NCBI GenBank assembly: GCA_025148965.1
Contig: CP102273.1
Coordinates: 2,418,001-2,482,000, forward strand
Source: Intestinibacter bartlettii
GTDB lineage: Bacteria; Bacillota; Clostridia; Peptostreptococcales; Peptostreptococcaceae
Direction: 5' to 3'
DNA length: 64,000 bases
Shown piece by piece: positions 43,885-52,280 of the stretch; the stretch's first letter is position 1, and every line of letters starts with the position of its first letter. A program made the translations under genes and the position numbers. Below the pieces are notes generated by a model, which was not told the origin of the DNA, made no database searches, and saw only the letters and a program-made list of their open reading frames with translations.

Positions 43885-43920
43885 AAAGGCTATTGCAGTT
43901 TTTATTTGCAATAGCCTTGT
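43885..43920 (-). terminator. Terminator of the 123-residue hypothetical gene
   Basis: AAGGCTATTGCA (43886-43897) and TGCAATAGCCTT (43908-43919) are perfect inverted copies. Confidence 0.75.
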
Positions 43921-43941
43921 ATATACTTAATTAACTTATTT

Positions 43942-44313
43942 CTACATCGCATAGAAGAAGTACTTTTTCGCATAATTTAAATACTCATAAATATGCTTAA
44001 GCGTGTCGTCATATTTGAATTTCTCATATTCTTTAATCAATTTATCAATCCCATCTTCAAAATAAGATTCATACTCTTTTTTATCGTCTTTCATTTCTTT
44101 AACTTTAAGCAAGAACTCGTTGATTTTGCTATAATTTGTAGCTAATAATACCCCATCAATCTCTTTATTAAGCTCTGGATTTGATAGATATTCTTCGATT
44201 TTAAAAGCAGTTAAAGTAAATTGATCCATGCTGTATAAAAGCGCATATTCTTTTGCCTCTTTGTAAGACATATTTTTATAATCCCTGTTATTTTTTATAT
44301 ATGATAAAATCAT
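43942..44313 (-). CDS. Hypothetical 123-residue protein
   Basis: I do not recognise this protein. It is helical, highly charged and soluble-looking, with no signal peptide, transmembrane segment or Cys pattern. It begins MILSYIKNNRDYKNMSYKEA and ends YLNYAKKYFFYAM. A strong AGGGGG ribosome-binding site and its own terminator argue that it is a real gene. Upstream on the same strand is a HAD phosphatase, 65 bases away. Confidence 0.7.
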   Translation of the reverse strand: MILSYIKNNRDYKNMSYKEAKEYALLYSMDQFTLTAFKIEEYLSNPELNKEIDGVLLATNYSKINEFLLKVKEMKDDKKEYESYFEDGIDKLIKEYEKFKYDDTLKHIYEYLNYAKKYFFYAM

Positions 44314-44378
44314 TTTTTCCCCCTAATTTTCCTTTTCGTAATTATAGTTATAACTAAGTTAATTTTATCATATAATAT

Positions 44379-45017
44379 TTAAATTTCCAAAATATCTTTT
44401 AAATTATCTAACACAGCTACATGTGGGTAAGATTCAAGTTTTTCCCTTGAAGTTGTTCCTGTTGTAACTCCTACAAAATCTATTTTGGCGTTTTGTGCTG
44501 TCTGTGCATCTATATAACTGTCGCCGATGTAAAGCGGATTTTTGGCCTCCATCATATCTATCATTTTGAATAATCCCTCTGGATTTGGTTTATAATTTTC
44601 AACATGTTCTGTTCCTATTATAAAATCGATAAGTTCTCGTGAGTTTAAATTTTCAAAAATATCATTTATACGTTGCCCCCAACGAGATGAAACTATTCCT
44701 ATTTTTTTACCTCTGTTTTTAAGTATTTGTAGAACTTCTTTTGCATCTCCTATAAAAACAGTATTTGGTACTGTTATCTCATCTGATTTTTCTTTTTGGT
44801 ATTTTTTAAATAATTCTATTCCTTCTTCTGAGTCGTCCCCTGTCAAAATTGTATATGACTCACCTATTGGAATTCCGATTGTGTTTATTATATCTTGTCG
44901 ACTTGATTTTTGTAGATTCATCTTTTCAAGTGCGTATAAAAAACTCCCAACAACTGGCTCTGTTGCATCTGCTAAAGTATAGTCAAAATCAAAAATATAA
45001 GCATCGTAATTTTTCAT
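44379..45017 (-). CDS. HAD-family hydrolase
   Basis: A 212-residue phosphatase with motif I IFDFDYTLAD, motif II VSSRWGQ, motif III Lys and motif IV IGDSYIDAQTAQNAK. It has the small helical cap of the phosphoglycolate phosphatase group, and Tyr replaces the usual Gly after the second Asp (DFDYTL for DFDGTL). GGGAG precedes the ATG. It may share a transcript with the hypothetical gene downstream. Substrate unknown. Confidence 0.85.
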   Translation of the reverse strand: MKNYDAYIFDFDYTLADATEPVVGSFLYALEKMNLQKSSRQDIINTIGIPIGESYTILTGDDSEEGIELFKKYQKEKSDEITVPNTVFIGDAKEVLQILKNRGKKIGIVSSRWGQRINDIFENLNSRELIDFIIGTEHVENYKPNPEGLFKMIDMMEAKNPLYIGDSYIDAQTAQNAKIDFVGVTTGTTSREKLESYPHVAVLDNLKDILEI

Positions 45018-45190
45018 ATTGTTCTCCCTATCTCCTATTAATGTTATTTATATATTTTAAATAAATCTTTATATCTCTTAGTATTTATATTATAACATTC
45101 TTTAATCTATTTGCACTTTTTATACAAATTTAACCTTTTTTGACTTCACATTTTATTCAATGCGAAATTTTCATGCTATAATTTACTTAT

Positions 45191-45314
45191 AAAAAAATTT
45201 TTATCATAAAGACCTTTAAAAAGGTAGATTTTTTTGAAACACATATACGGAAATTATATTTATCTAAAATTTATAAATGAATATAATTTCCTATGTGTTA
45301 TAAAGAAATCTATA
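45191..45314 (+). repeat. Dispersed palindromic element, copy C
   Basis: The main hairpin runs from ACACATATACGGAAATTATA (from 45239) to TATAATTTCCTATGTGT (ending 45298). It is preceded by the 5' part ATCATAAAGACCTTTAAAAAGG and followed by a second copy of the outer arm, AAAGAAATCT (45303 on). It has no terminator and lies between divergent HAD and nitroreductase genes, 63 bases before the latter's start. Confidence 0.75.
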
Positions 45315-45376
45315 TTTAAAAATATTTAGAATTCAAGTTTTTTATATATCACTTGAATAAATTAAGGGGGTATACC

Positions 45377-46180
45377 ATGAAACAGTCTATTTTTCAACTT
45401 ATTAAGTCTAGGCAGTCTATCAGAACTTATAGCAAAGATCCGATTGATTCAACTGTCTTAGATAAAATTCAAAATTATATCGATGAAGTTAATAATCCGT
45501 TTAATAAAAAAATTCATATCAAGATTATAAATTCAGATAATTATCACAAGGAAAAGCTTGGAACTTATGGTGTTATAAAAAATCCTAATTACTTTTTAGT
45601 CGCTTATTGTGAGGACAAGCCATTTTGTCTTGAGGCATTGGGATATACTTTTGAAAAAGTTATATTATATTGTACTTCCCTAGACCTTGGTACTGTGTGG
45701 CTTGGAGGAACTTTCAACAAAGGCAAATTCGCCAAAGCAGTTGATTTGCCAGATGGATATATATTGCCGGTTGTTTCGCCTATTGGTTATCATGGTAGTA
45801 GAAGAAGTCCTATAGGATTTATGATTGGAAATAATCATAATAAGAGAGAACCCTTTAGTAAATTGTTTCATAAGGAAGATTTTTATACTCCTATGGCAAA
45901 AAGACAAGCTGGAATTTACGGAGATGCACTAGAGGCAGTAAGACTTGCGCCATCTTCTCGAAATTCTCAACCTTGGCGAGTTGTATTAGACGATGATGGA
46001 TTGCATTTTTATACTACAAAGAATAGAGATATGAATAAAATAGATATGGGTATTGCACTTTGCCATTTGGATTGTGTATTGGAAGAGCAAAGGGTAAAAG
46101 GAAGATTTAAAATATTAAACCCCGAAATAAAAACAGATTACGAATATGTGATTTCTTGGGTGCCAGATAAATATTTTTAA
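45377..46180 (+). CDS. Nitroreductase-family protein
   Basis: A 267-residue FMN-dependent oxidoreductase of the TM1586/putative nitroreductase group. The N-terminal IFQLIKSRQSIRTYSKDPID binds FMN phosphate through its Arg residues, and RLAPSSRNSQPWRVV is a second flavin contact. The middle part is longer than in classical nitroreductases because this branch duplicates the fold within one chain. GGGGG precedes the ATG at 45377; the in-frame start eight codons upstream lacks a site. Copy C of the dispersed element lies just upstream, perhaps in its leader. Confidence 0.87.
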   Translation: MKQSIFQLIKSRQSIRTYSKDPIDSTVLDKIQNYIDEVNNPFNKKIHIKIINSDNYHKEKLGTYGVIKNPNYFLVAYCEDKPFCLEALGYTFEKVILYCTSLDLGTVWLGGTFNKGKFAKAVDLPDGYILPVVSPIGYHGSRRSPIGFMIGNNHNKREPFSKLFHKEDFYTPMAKRQAGIYGDALEAVRLAPSSRNSQPWRVVLDDDGLHFYTTKNRDMNKIDMGIALCHLDCVLEEQRVKGRFKILNPEIKTDYEYVISWVPDKYF

Positions 46181-46211
46181 TAATTTAATTATGCAATTAT
46201 AAACGTATATT

Positions 46212-46250
46212 AAAATAGCCTGCTCTTTTTATATAGAGTAGGCTATGTTT
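46212..46250. terminator. Terminator between convergent genes
   Basis: AATAGCCTGCTCT (from 46214) pairs with AGAGTAGGCTAT (46235-46246), with TTT on the plus-strand side. Confidence 0.7.
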
Positions 46251-46307
46251 AATTAGTTTTGTTTCAAAGCTATGTAACTATTTTTTAATCTATTTACTTT
46301 ATATATA

Positions 46308-47249
46308 TTACTTAGCTGTTGCTAATTCTTGATTTAAGATTTCTTCTTTTTTATCTAACAATTCATCTGAGAATAATTGTTTTTCTACATTTTCAAAACC
46401 TATACGTTTTATTGTTTCTTCAAAACGTTCATCTTTTATTCCTTGATTTTTGTATAATAGAATAGTTTTTTCTATAACATTTAATGCTTCGTCTAAATCT
46501 GTAAATATCTTGCTTAGTGGTTTACCGATAGAGATTTTTTTACCCCATCTTCCACCAACGTAAATTTTGTATCCATAAGTTCCTTCATCAACTACTCCAA
46601 ATGGACATTTTCCCACACAACGACCGCAGTTGTTACATACATTAGTGTCCCTAGTAATTTTTTTATCAACAACCTTACAAGCATGCATTGGACATACTTG
46701 TTCTATCTTACACTTTTTGCATCCTTTACATTTTTCGATATCGTGAATTGGCACTAATTGTCCTATTATGCCGACATCATTTAAATCTGGTTTCATACAG
46801 TTGTTTGGACATCCTCCAACTGCCATTTTAAATTTATGTGGTAGTGCTACACCTTTATATCCTTCAAAAAATCTGTGGTGCATTTCTTCAGATACTTTAA
46901 ATGAATCTAGTCTACCATATTGGCAAGTTGTCCCCTTACATGATACAATTGGACGGATTTTTGCTCCTGTACCGCCAGTTTCTAAACCTTCTTTTGCTAT
47001 ATATTTTCTGAAATCTTCTATTTTATCAAATGGTATACCTTGAACTTCTACAGATAATCTAGTTGTAAAAGTTATTATCCCATTTCCAAATAACTCTGCT
47101 GCATCTGCTAAACATCTATGTTGAGCAGCAGTTATTTTCCCGTTTACTGTTAATACTCTTGCTGAAAAATTATCAGTCCCTTTATTATTCAAAAATCCTA
47201 ATCCTTTCACTCTCTTTACTTCTTCTGGGCTTATTGTTAATGCTGACAT
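46308..47249 (-). CDS. AsrC-like siroheme/[4Fe-4S] reductase with two ferredoxin motifs
   Basis: A 313-residue redox protein. A nitrite/sulfite reductase ferredoxin-like half-domain is followed by the siroheme-[4Fe-4S] Cys pattern (SCKGTTCQYG ... VGGCPNNC) and, inserted after it, two [4Fe-4S] ferredoxin motifs (CKGCKKCKIEQVCP, CNNCGRCVGKCP). This is the layout of AsrC, the siroheme subunit of anaerobic sulfite reductase. asrA and asrB are not present beside it, so it works alone or with distant partners, or belongs to the related Dsr-like group. AGGAGG before the ATG at 47249 rules out the upstream in-frame start at 47312. Confidence 0.83.
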   Translation of the reverse strand: MSALTISPEEVKRVKGLGFLNNKGTDNFSARVLTVNGKITAAQHRCLADAAELFGNGIITFTTRLSVEVQGIPFDKIEDFRKYIAKEGLETGGTGAKIRPIVSCKGTTCQYGRLDSFKVSEEMHHRFFEGYKGVALPHKFKMAVGGCPNNCMKPDLNDVGIIGQLVPIHDIEKCKGCKKCKIEQVCPMHACKVVDKKITRDTNVCNNCGRCVGKCPFGVVDEGTYGYKIYVGGRWGKKISIGKPLSKIFTDLDEALNVIEKTILLYKNQGIKDERFEETIKRIGFENVEKQLFSDELLDKKEEILNQELATAK

Positions 47250-47419
47250 TTTATCCTCCTTAATAATATCATTTATTGTGTTTTTTTGTAAATTTCTTTT
47301 ATTAAAGTGCATTTTTTGTCTTATTACATCTTGGTCATTTTTATATTTTACATATTTTTCTAACTCTTTGATATTTATTGTATCACTAAGATATGTATTT
47401 GGAAAGTTATAGTATTAAA

Positions 47420-47446
47420 AAAATGACATCTTAAAGATGTCACCTT
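47420..47446 (-). terminator. Terminator-like hairpin
   Basis: TGACATCTT / AAGATGTCA with a T-run on the minus strand, downstream of the decayed small zinc-ribbon gene. Confidence 0.6.
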
Positions 47447-47455
47447 AACTGATGC

Positions 47456-47542
47456 CTAACAGTCTTCAGTTTTTTTGTATTCAAATTTTGATCAACAAAG
47501 AGGACATTTTAAAACTGGCATTTCATCTAATTCTTCAAACAT
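47456..47542 (-). pseudogene. Remnant of a small zinc-ribbon protein with internal UGA
   Basis: The frame reads MFEELDEMPVLKCPLC, then TGA, then SKFEYKKTEDC. The interrupted motif CPLC-x-SKFEYKKTEDC is what a small zinc ribbon (CPLCG...) would look like if the Gly codon GGA had become TGA. There is no good ribosome-binding site, and neighbouring sequence is also decayed. Decoding of the UGA as selenocysteine was considered and rejected. Confidence 0.4.
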
Positions 47543-47632
47543 AATATATACTACTTAATTTTTTCCATTTCTTATATTATATAATTTTAGGCATAGCAAA
47601 GCTAGGCTATCTGTATTTTTCTAATAGCCTTC

Positions 47633-47930
47633 TCAAAATAAACATATTTGTTCAAAACTATATTTATCTATTTCTTTCTTCTTCTCGTGCCGATTTTCTT
47701 TTTGTATATCAAAATAGTTTTTTCTTTCTAATGCATTGTATATTTTCCCGTATTTAGGTAACCAAATTTCCCAAAGTATCATTTCTTCGTTACAATTACT
47801 ATATATAAATGGATTTTCTCCAAAAGAGGAGTGTACATTGATTTGTACTTTAGAGTAATTTCTCCCCTCTATAGCAAATTTATTTGTAAAATGGTAAAAC
47901 TAAATCTAGTGGAGTCTGAAAGATTGATTC
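47633..47930 (-). pseudogene. Decayed gene fragment of unknown family
   Basis: A frame without start codon, ending at 47633, reads ...FAIEGRNYSKVQINVHSSFG... and ...EIWLPKYGKIYNALERKNYF.... It continues upstream after one frameshift as GVGINLSDSTRF. Composition and codon use look protein-coding, but the start is lost and I do not recognise the family. It lies between the zinc-ribbon relic and the IS256 relic. Confidence 0.35.
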
Positions 47931-47975
47931 CAACCCCTTATACTCCAACAAATTTTGGATATTGATTTTTAAAAT

Positions 47976-48763
47976 CTATACTCTATTATCAAAGTATATA
48001 GATAATTGGTTATAAATACTGTCCCAATCTCTATATCTCATAGTCCACTTTTTCATTATATTCTGACTTGCTAGATATAGCATTTTTAATAAAGATTCGT
48101 CAGACGGAAAAGTTGATTTTGTTTTAGTTACTTTTCTGAATTGTCTATTGACGCCTATATTATATTAGTCATATACATAATAGTTCTTATCTTTTGTGGA
48201 AAACTAAAGAATGGTGAGATTACATCCCAATTATCTCTCCAAATTCTTATTGCTGTAGGGTATTTTTTGACCCATTTTTCCTCAACAATATCTAGGGCCG
48301 ATAAGGCTTCTGCCTCATTTATAGCTTTATAAACAAGTTTAAAATCATTCATTACTTCTTTAGAATCTTTATATGATACATATTTAAATGTATTTCTCAA
48401 TTGATGTATTATACATCTTTGTATAACTGATTCAGGGTAGCTAGCGCTAATAGCTTCCTTAAAGCCAAGCAAACCATCAACAATAAATACCAATACATCT
48501 TTAACACCTCTATTTTTTATTTTAGAATCTTCTTTTACTTTGTAATAAATGGCATCCATAAATACAAATGGGTAAACTGATCCAAGAGGTCTATTTTGCC
48601 ACAGTCTCGCATGTTCAATTACAACATCAGTTATATGACTTACATACTCAGCAGATATTTCTATTCCATAAGGGTCCTTTAGATAATCGCCTATATCCTT
48701 TAGAGTTTGAAATCCTCCATCTGCTATTATTTGTCTTATTAACTCTTTGCTTAAGTTAATCAT
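47976..48763 (-). mobile_element. IS256-family transposase relic
   Basis: The reading frame carries typical IS256 transposase blocks: QNRPLGSVYPFVFMDAIYYK, KNRGVKDVLVFIVDGLLGFK, SVIQRCIIHQLRNTFKYVSY and KKYPTAIRIWRDNWD. Three lesions are visible: most of the N-terminal DNA-binding region is missing, about 40 residues between KVKEDSKI and KNRGVKD are deleted, and a frameshift near 48160 moves the C-terminus (VNRQFRKVTKTKSTFPSDES ... MRYRDWDSIYNQLSIYF) to another frame. It cannot make active transposase. AAATACTCCTT / AAGGAGTATTT around 48768-48823 may be left from an end structure, but true terminal repeats were not found. Confidence 0.8.
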
Positions 48764-48885
48764 AAAAAATACTCCTTCCTGACATTGACTTATATTTTTA
48801 TCATTGCCATAAAGGAGTATTTATTTCATCATAAGCACAAATTATTTTGCATTGTCGCTATGCTTATTTACATAGCAGCTTTTAT

Positions 48886-50502
48886 CTATTTATCATTTAT
48901 AGATACTTTACCAAGTCTTCTATTGTCACTAGCTCCGAAATATTTTCCGTTCGAAATTCCGCCAGCCTGTACAGCTCCAAAGTAAAGTTGGTCTTTTACA
49001 TCAACATATGGATATCCACAATTTGATACATCTATTATATATTCTTCACTTCTGCCGTCTTCAAGCATTAATACACCTGGTTCATAGAATATTACTCTTG
49101 ATTTATTGATAGAGCTTTGTAGATCTTTACCGAAGTATAAGTCATCTACTATTATTGGCGCTAACATTTTTAATATTCTTACACCACCTGGAGTCCCAAT
49201 ACCCATTATATAGTCGTCTTTTTGAATTATTGTTGGACTCGTATAAGTTCTAGGTCTTTTTCCTGCTTCATATTTATTTTTTCCACTCGTACCAAAACTT
49301 TTTAAACTACAATTTAAATAGAATCCATTTACTTTGTCTTGAGAACCATAAAAATGTCCTAATGTATTTGTAGCTGAAACTACCATACCATCTTTATCAA
49401 CTATAACAAAGTGTGTTGTACTTTCACTTTCATCATCTTGACTATATGAAGTCGCATGTGAGTCAATTAGTTTTTGTATATATTCATCTGTAACTAAGTT
49501 TTGTTCATTTACTTTTCTAAATGCAGGGTCAGCTAATTTCTTTCCTCTGCTATAGTGAGCTAAAGTAGTCGCTTTATCTAAAGCTTGTAAATATTGAGCA
49601 GTATCAGTTAAATCGCTTGTTTCTCCCTCTTTTTCAATTATTTTTAACATTTGAATAAGAGTAGTACCTGAAAACGGTGCTGGTGCAGAAACAACTTTAT
49701 ATCCATTAAAGTCACCTTCAACTGGTTTTTCTTCTTTAACTTCATATGCACTTAAATCAGATAATTGCATTTTTGCTGCATTTGCTATATTTTGTCCTAT
49801 TTCACCACTATAGAAGCCTACTGATCCTTTTTCTTGAATAGTTTTTAACGTATTCGCTAATTCACTTTGTACTAATTTATCGCCTTCTGCTAATAATGAA
49901 CCGTCTTCTTTTACATAATCTTCATCATTTTGTAGTAATGACGCAAAAGAATTTATGGCTTTTACAGTGTCACTATTTACTTCTACCCCATCTCTTGCTA
50001 AATCCACAGAATATTGGATTAAATCAGAAATATCCATAGTACCTAGATCATTTGAAATTTTCTCCATTCCAAGTACAAAACCTGGTACAGCGATATCGCT
50101 TTGCTTTGTTGTTGCAGAAACTGGTGCTGCATCTTTATAATCGTAGAACTTATAATCAGTGCTACTTGGATCATAAATAAGCATTCCACCGCCACCACCT
50201 ATACCTGATGCATAAGGTTGAGCAACTCCTAATGCATAAGAAACTGCTATAGCAGCATCTACTGCATTACCGCCTTTAGCAAGTACTTCTTCACCGATTT
50301 TTGTTGCTGTTTCGTTTGATGTACTTACTACATAATCATTATTACTTTGAACAGTCGCATTAGTATTTCCACTTCCGCTACTTGTTTTAAAGAATTTAAA
50401 ATAAGCAAATGCACCAGCTGCTAATACTAATACAATAATCAAAATATATAATAAGTTATTGGAATTTTTATTTGATTTCTTCTTTCTCTTCTTCTTTTGC
50501 AT
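48886..50502 (-). CDS. Membrane-anchored gamma-glutamyltransferase of the poly-gamma-glutamate operon
   Basis: A 538-residue gamma-glutamyltranspeptidase. A strongly basic N-terminus (QKKKRKKKSNKN) and one transmembrane helix (about residues 18-40) anchor it outside the cell. The large-subunit region has GGNAVDAAIAVSYALGVAQP and SGIGGGGGMLIYD; the autocatalytic Thr is in ESTTHFVIVDKDG, and the small-subunit block PSP is replaced by TYTSPTII. As last gene after pgsB, C and A it corresponds to CapD/PgsD-type enzymes that cut poly-gamma-glutamate or attach it to peptidoglycan. GGAG nine bases before the ATG at 50502 is better than the upstream ATG at 50517, which lacks a site. Confidence 0.87.
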   Translation of the reverse strand: MQKKKRKKKSNKNSNNLLYILIIVLVLAAGAFAYFKFFKTSSGSGNTNATVQSNNDYVVSTSNETATKIGEEVLAKGGNAVDAAIAVSYALGVAQPYASGIGGGGGMLIYDPSSTDYKFYDYKDAAPVSATTKQSDIAVPGFVLGMEKISNDLGTMDISDLIQYSVDLARDGVEVNSDTVKAINSFASLLQNDEDYVKEDGSLLAEGDKLVQSELANTLKTIQEKGSVGFYSGEIGQNIANAAKMQLSDLSAYEVKEEKPVEGDFNGYKVVSAPAPFSGTTLIQMLKIIEKEGETSDLTDTAQYLQALDKATTLAHYSRGKKLADPAFRKVNEQNLVTDEYIQKLIDSHATSYSQDDESESTTHFVIVDKDGMVVSATNTLGHFYGSQDKVNGFYLNCSLKSFGTSGKNKYEAGKRPRTYTSPTIIQKDDYIMGIGTPGGVRILKMLAPIIVDDLYFGKDLQSSINKSRVIFYEPGVLMLEDGRSEEYIIDVSNCGYPYVDVKDQLYFGAVQAGGISNGKYFGASDNRRLGKVSINDK

Positions 50503-50528
50503 AACATCATTCTCCATATATTAATATT

Positions 50529-51806
50529 TTAGTAATTGATGCCATCCTCATTATTATAGTTATTATTTTCGTCAATTGTGTTAGTTGAATTATCAGTATT
50601 ATTTAAGTCTGTTGAATTTTGATCAGTAGTTGTATCATTATCTCCAGCATTGTCTTTTTGTAAATCAACTTTTATAGCATTTTTTAGAAGTAAAGTATCT
50701 GACTTAACTTCATAATCGCTATCTTTTAGACCTTTAGTTAAAGTATTAAATGTTCTGTTTACAAAGAATTTGTTGTTTGTAACTGTTGGATAACCATCTT
50801 TTATTCTAACTGGAATCATTTCAAAGCTAAGGTTTCCATCTTTGTCTACAAAGTAATTTAATACCATACTATCTTTTGTTCTACTCCATCCTTGGTCGAA
50901 AACAAAGTTACCCATACTGTAGAATATAATACCGTCTTTATATTTTTCTACAGGCTGAAGTACGTGTGGATGAGAACCAATTACTATATCAGCTCCGAAG
51001 TTTATTAAATTTCTAGCTAATTGTTGTTGTTGTTCTGTTTGGTTTAAAGCATATTCAACACCCCAGTGTATATTAACTATAACTATATCAGCATTTGCTT
51101 TTGCATCTCTAACAGCTTGATAGTATCTCATGTTTTTAGTAGATAATATACCTGCTTTTGTGTCAGTTGCTGAGAAGTTTTTAGGAACTATATCACTTAC
51201 AGAAACAGTAGCGATTTTAACTCCATTTATTTCTTGTACATCGTATTTACTAGCTTCAGTTATATTTTTTCCAGCTCCTACATAATTTAAACCTGCTTTT
51301 TTTAATGTATTTACAGTACTTACTACTCCCTCACTACAGAAGTCTGCTAAGTGGTTGTTTGCTAAGTTTATTAATGTAAATCCATTATCTTTTAATAAGT
51401 TTACTGATTTTGTTTCAGCATTTATGTGTATTTCTTTATCATTTTTCTTGAAATCATCAGGATTATCTAAAAGAGCACACTCTAAGTTTCCTGAAACATA
51501 ATCAGAGTCTTTCCATATACTTGATACACCATCTAGTATATCACTGTAATTGTTTTTTGCACTTTTATTTTTTATTGATCTTCCAAGCATGATATCTCCA
51601 ACTACAGTACCTTTTACAATTCTTTCATCATTGTATTTGCTTGCTGAGTTTGATTTATCACTTGCGCTTGATGTTATAAAACTTGAACCGCAAAGAATAG
51701 CAGCAATAACTAATATTACTAATGTTAGTCCTTTACCTGTTATACGTTTTTGGTTTTTTATATAAATTTGTATTTTATCTCTCAACGCTAATTTTTTTTC
51801 TTCCAT
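50529..51806 (-). CDS. pgsA: Poly-gamma-glutamate synthesis protein PgsA/CapA
   Basis: A 425-residue protein with an N-terminal membrane anchor (about residues 22-42) and an extracellular calcineurin-like (metallophosphatase-fold) CapA domain: VGDIMLGRSI, INLANNHLADF, VNIHWGVEY and GSHPHVLQPVEKY carry the metal-site-like residues. A low-complexity Asn/Asp/Thr tail (about 385-425) follows. It is needed for polymer export or assembly in Bacillus. AGGTGA precedes the ATG, 15 bases after the pgsC stop. Confidence 0.92.
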   Translation of the reverse strand: MEEKKLALRDKIQIYIKNQKRITGKGLTLVILVIAAILCGSSFITSSASDKSNSASKYNDERIVKGTVVGDIMLGRSIKNKSAKNNYSDILDGVSSIWKDSDYVSGNLECALLDNPDDFKKNDKEIHINAETKSVNLLKDNGFTLINLANNHLADFCSEGVVSTVNTLKKAGLNYVGAGKNITEASKYDVQEINGVKIATVSVSDIVPKNFSATDTKAGILSTKNMRYYQAVRDAKANADIVIVNIHWGVEYALNQTEQQQQLARNLINFGADIVIGSHPHVLQPVEKYKDGIIFYSMGNFVFDQGWSRTKDSMVLNYFVDKDGNLSFEMIPVRIKDGYPTVTNNKFFVNRTFNTLTKGLKDSDYEVKSDTLLLKNAIKVDLQKDNAGDNDTTTDQNSTDLNNTDNSTNTIDENNNYNNEDGINY

Positions 51807-51821
51807 ATAATCACCTACAAC

Positions 51822-52271
51822 CTATATAAAATAAACTATTTGCATTATTCCATAAACTATAGCTGTCATAACAAGAGTAGCTATTAAAGTTATTTTTATT
51901 CCTTGTCTTGAGTAGCAGTTTGATAATAATGCTGGAACTATTATTCCTATTCCTCTAAATTCAAATGTAGGGAATGGTGTTATTGGGTATATTGCTTCGA
52001 ATATAAGTTTTAATGTTACAGCTACTATCATAGTTGCAACGAATTTTCTCTTACCATAAAGTATAACGAATTTTGGTAATATAAAGTTTACTATACCGTA
52101 TGTTATGAATGAAACTAATAAAATTAATACTATTGTTATCGGTGAATCAAATACTAAAGCTAAGTAACTTGCTACTATGATTCCTCCTGGTGTTATACCA
52201 AAACTTTCAACGAATAATAGGGTTGCTACAACACCTATGACTAATGACATATAAAAATCTGTTATATACAT
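51822..52271 (-). CDS. pgsC: Poly-gamma-glutamate synthesis membrane protein PgsC/CapC
   Basis: A 149-residue integral membrane protein with four or five hydrophobic segments and the conserved motif FGITPGGIIVASYLAL near residue 25, diagnostic of CapC/PgsC. With PgsB and PgsA it forms the membrane-bound polymerase for poly-gamma-glutamate. AGGAGG precedes the ATG, nine bases after pgsB. Confidence 0.93.
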   Translation of the reverse strand: MYITDFYMSLVIGVVATLLFVESFGITPGGIIVASYLALVFDSPITIVLILLVSFITYGIVNFILPKFVILYGKRKFVATMIVAVTLKLIFEAIYPITPFPTFEFRGIGIIVPALLSNCYSRQGIKITLIATLVMTAIVYGIMQIVYFI

Positions 52272-52280
52272 ATTTCCTCC

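Noticed and set aside
47456-47542. Selenoprotein with UGA in CPLC-U-SKFEYKK
   Set aside because: No bSECIS-like hairpin follows the UGA (only a very short TCAAA/TTTGA stem), there is no good ribosome-binding site, and Gly is expected at this place in a zinc ribbon. A nonsense mutation is the simpler reading.
48764-48830. Terminal inverted repeats of an intact IS256 element
   Set aside because: AAATACTCCTT/AAGGAGTATTT occurs only on one side of the transposase relic, and no matching end or target duplication was found on the other side.
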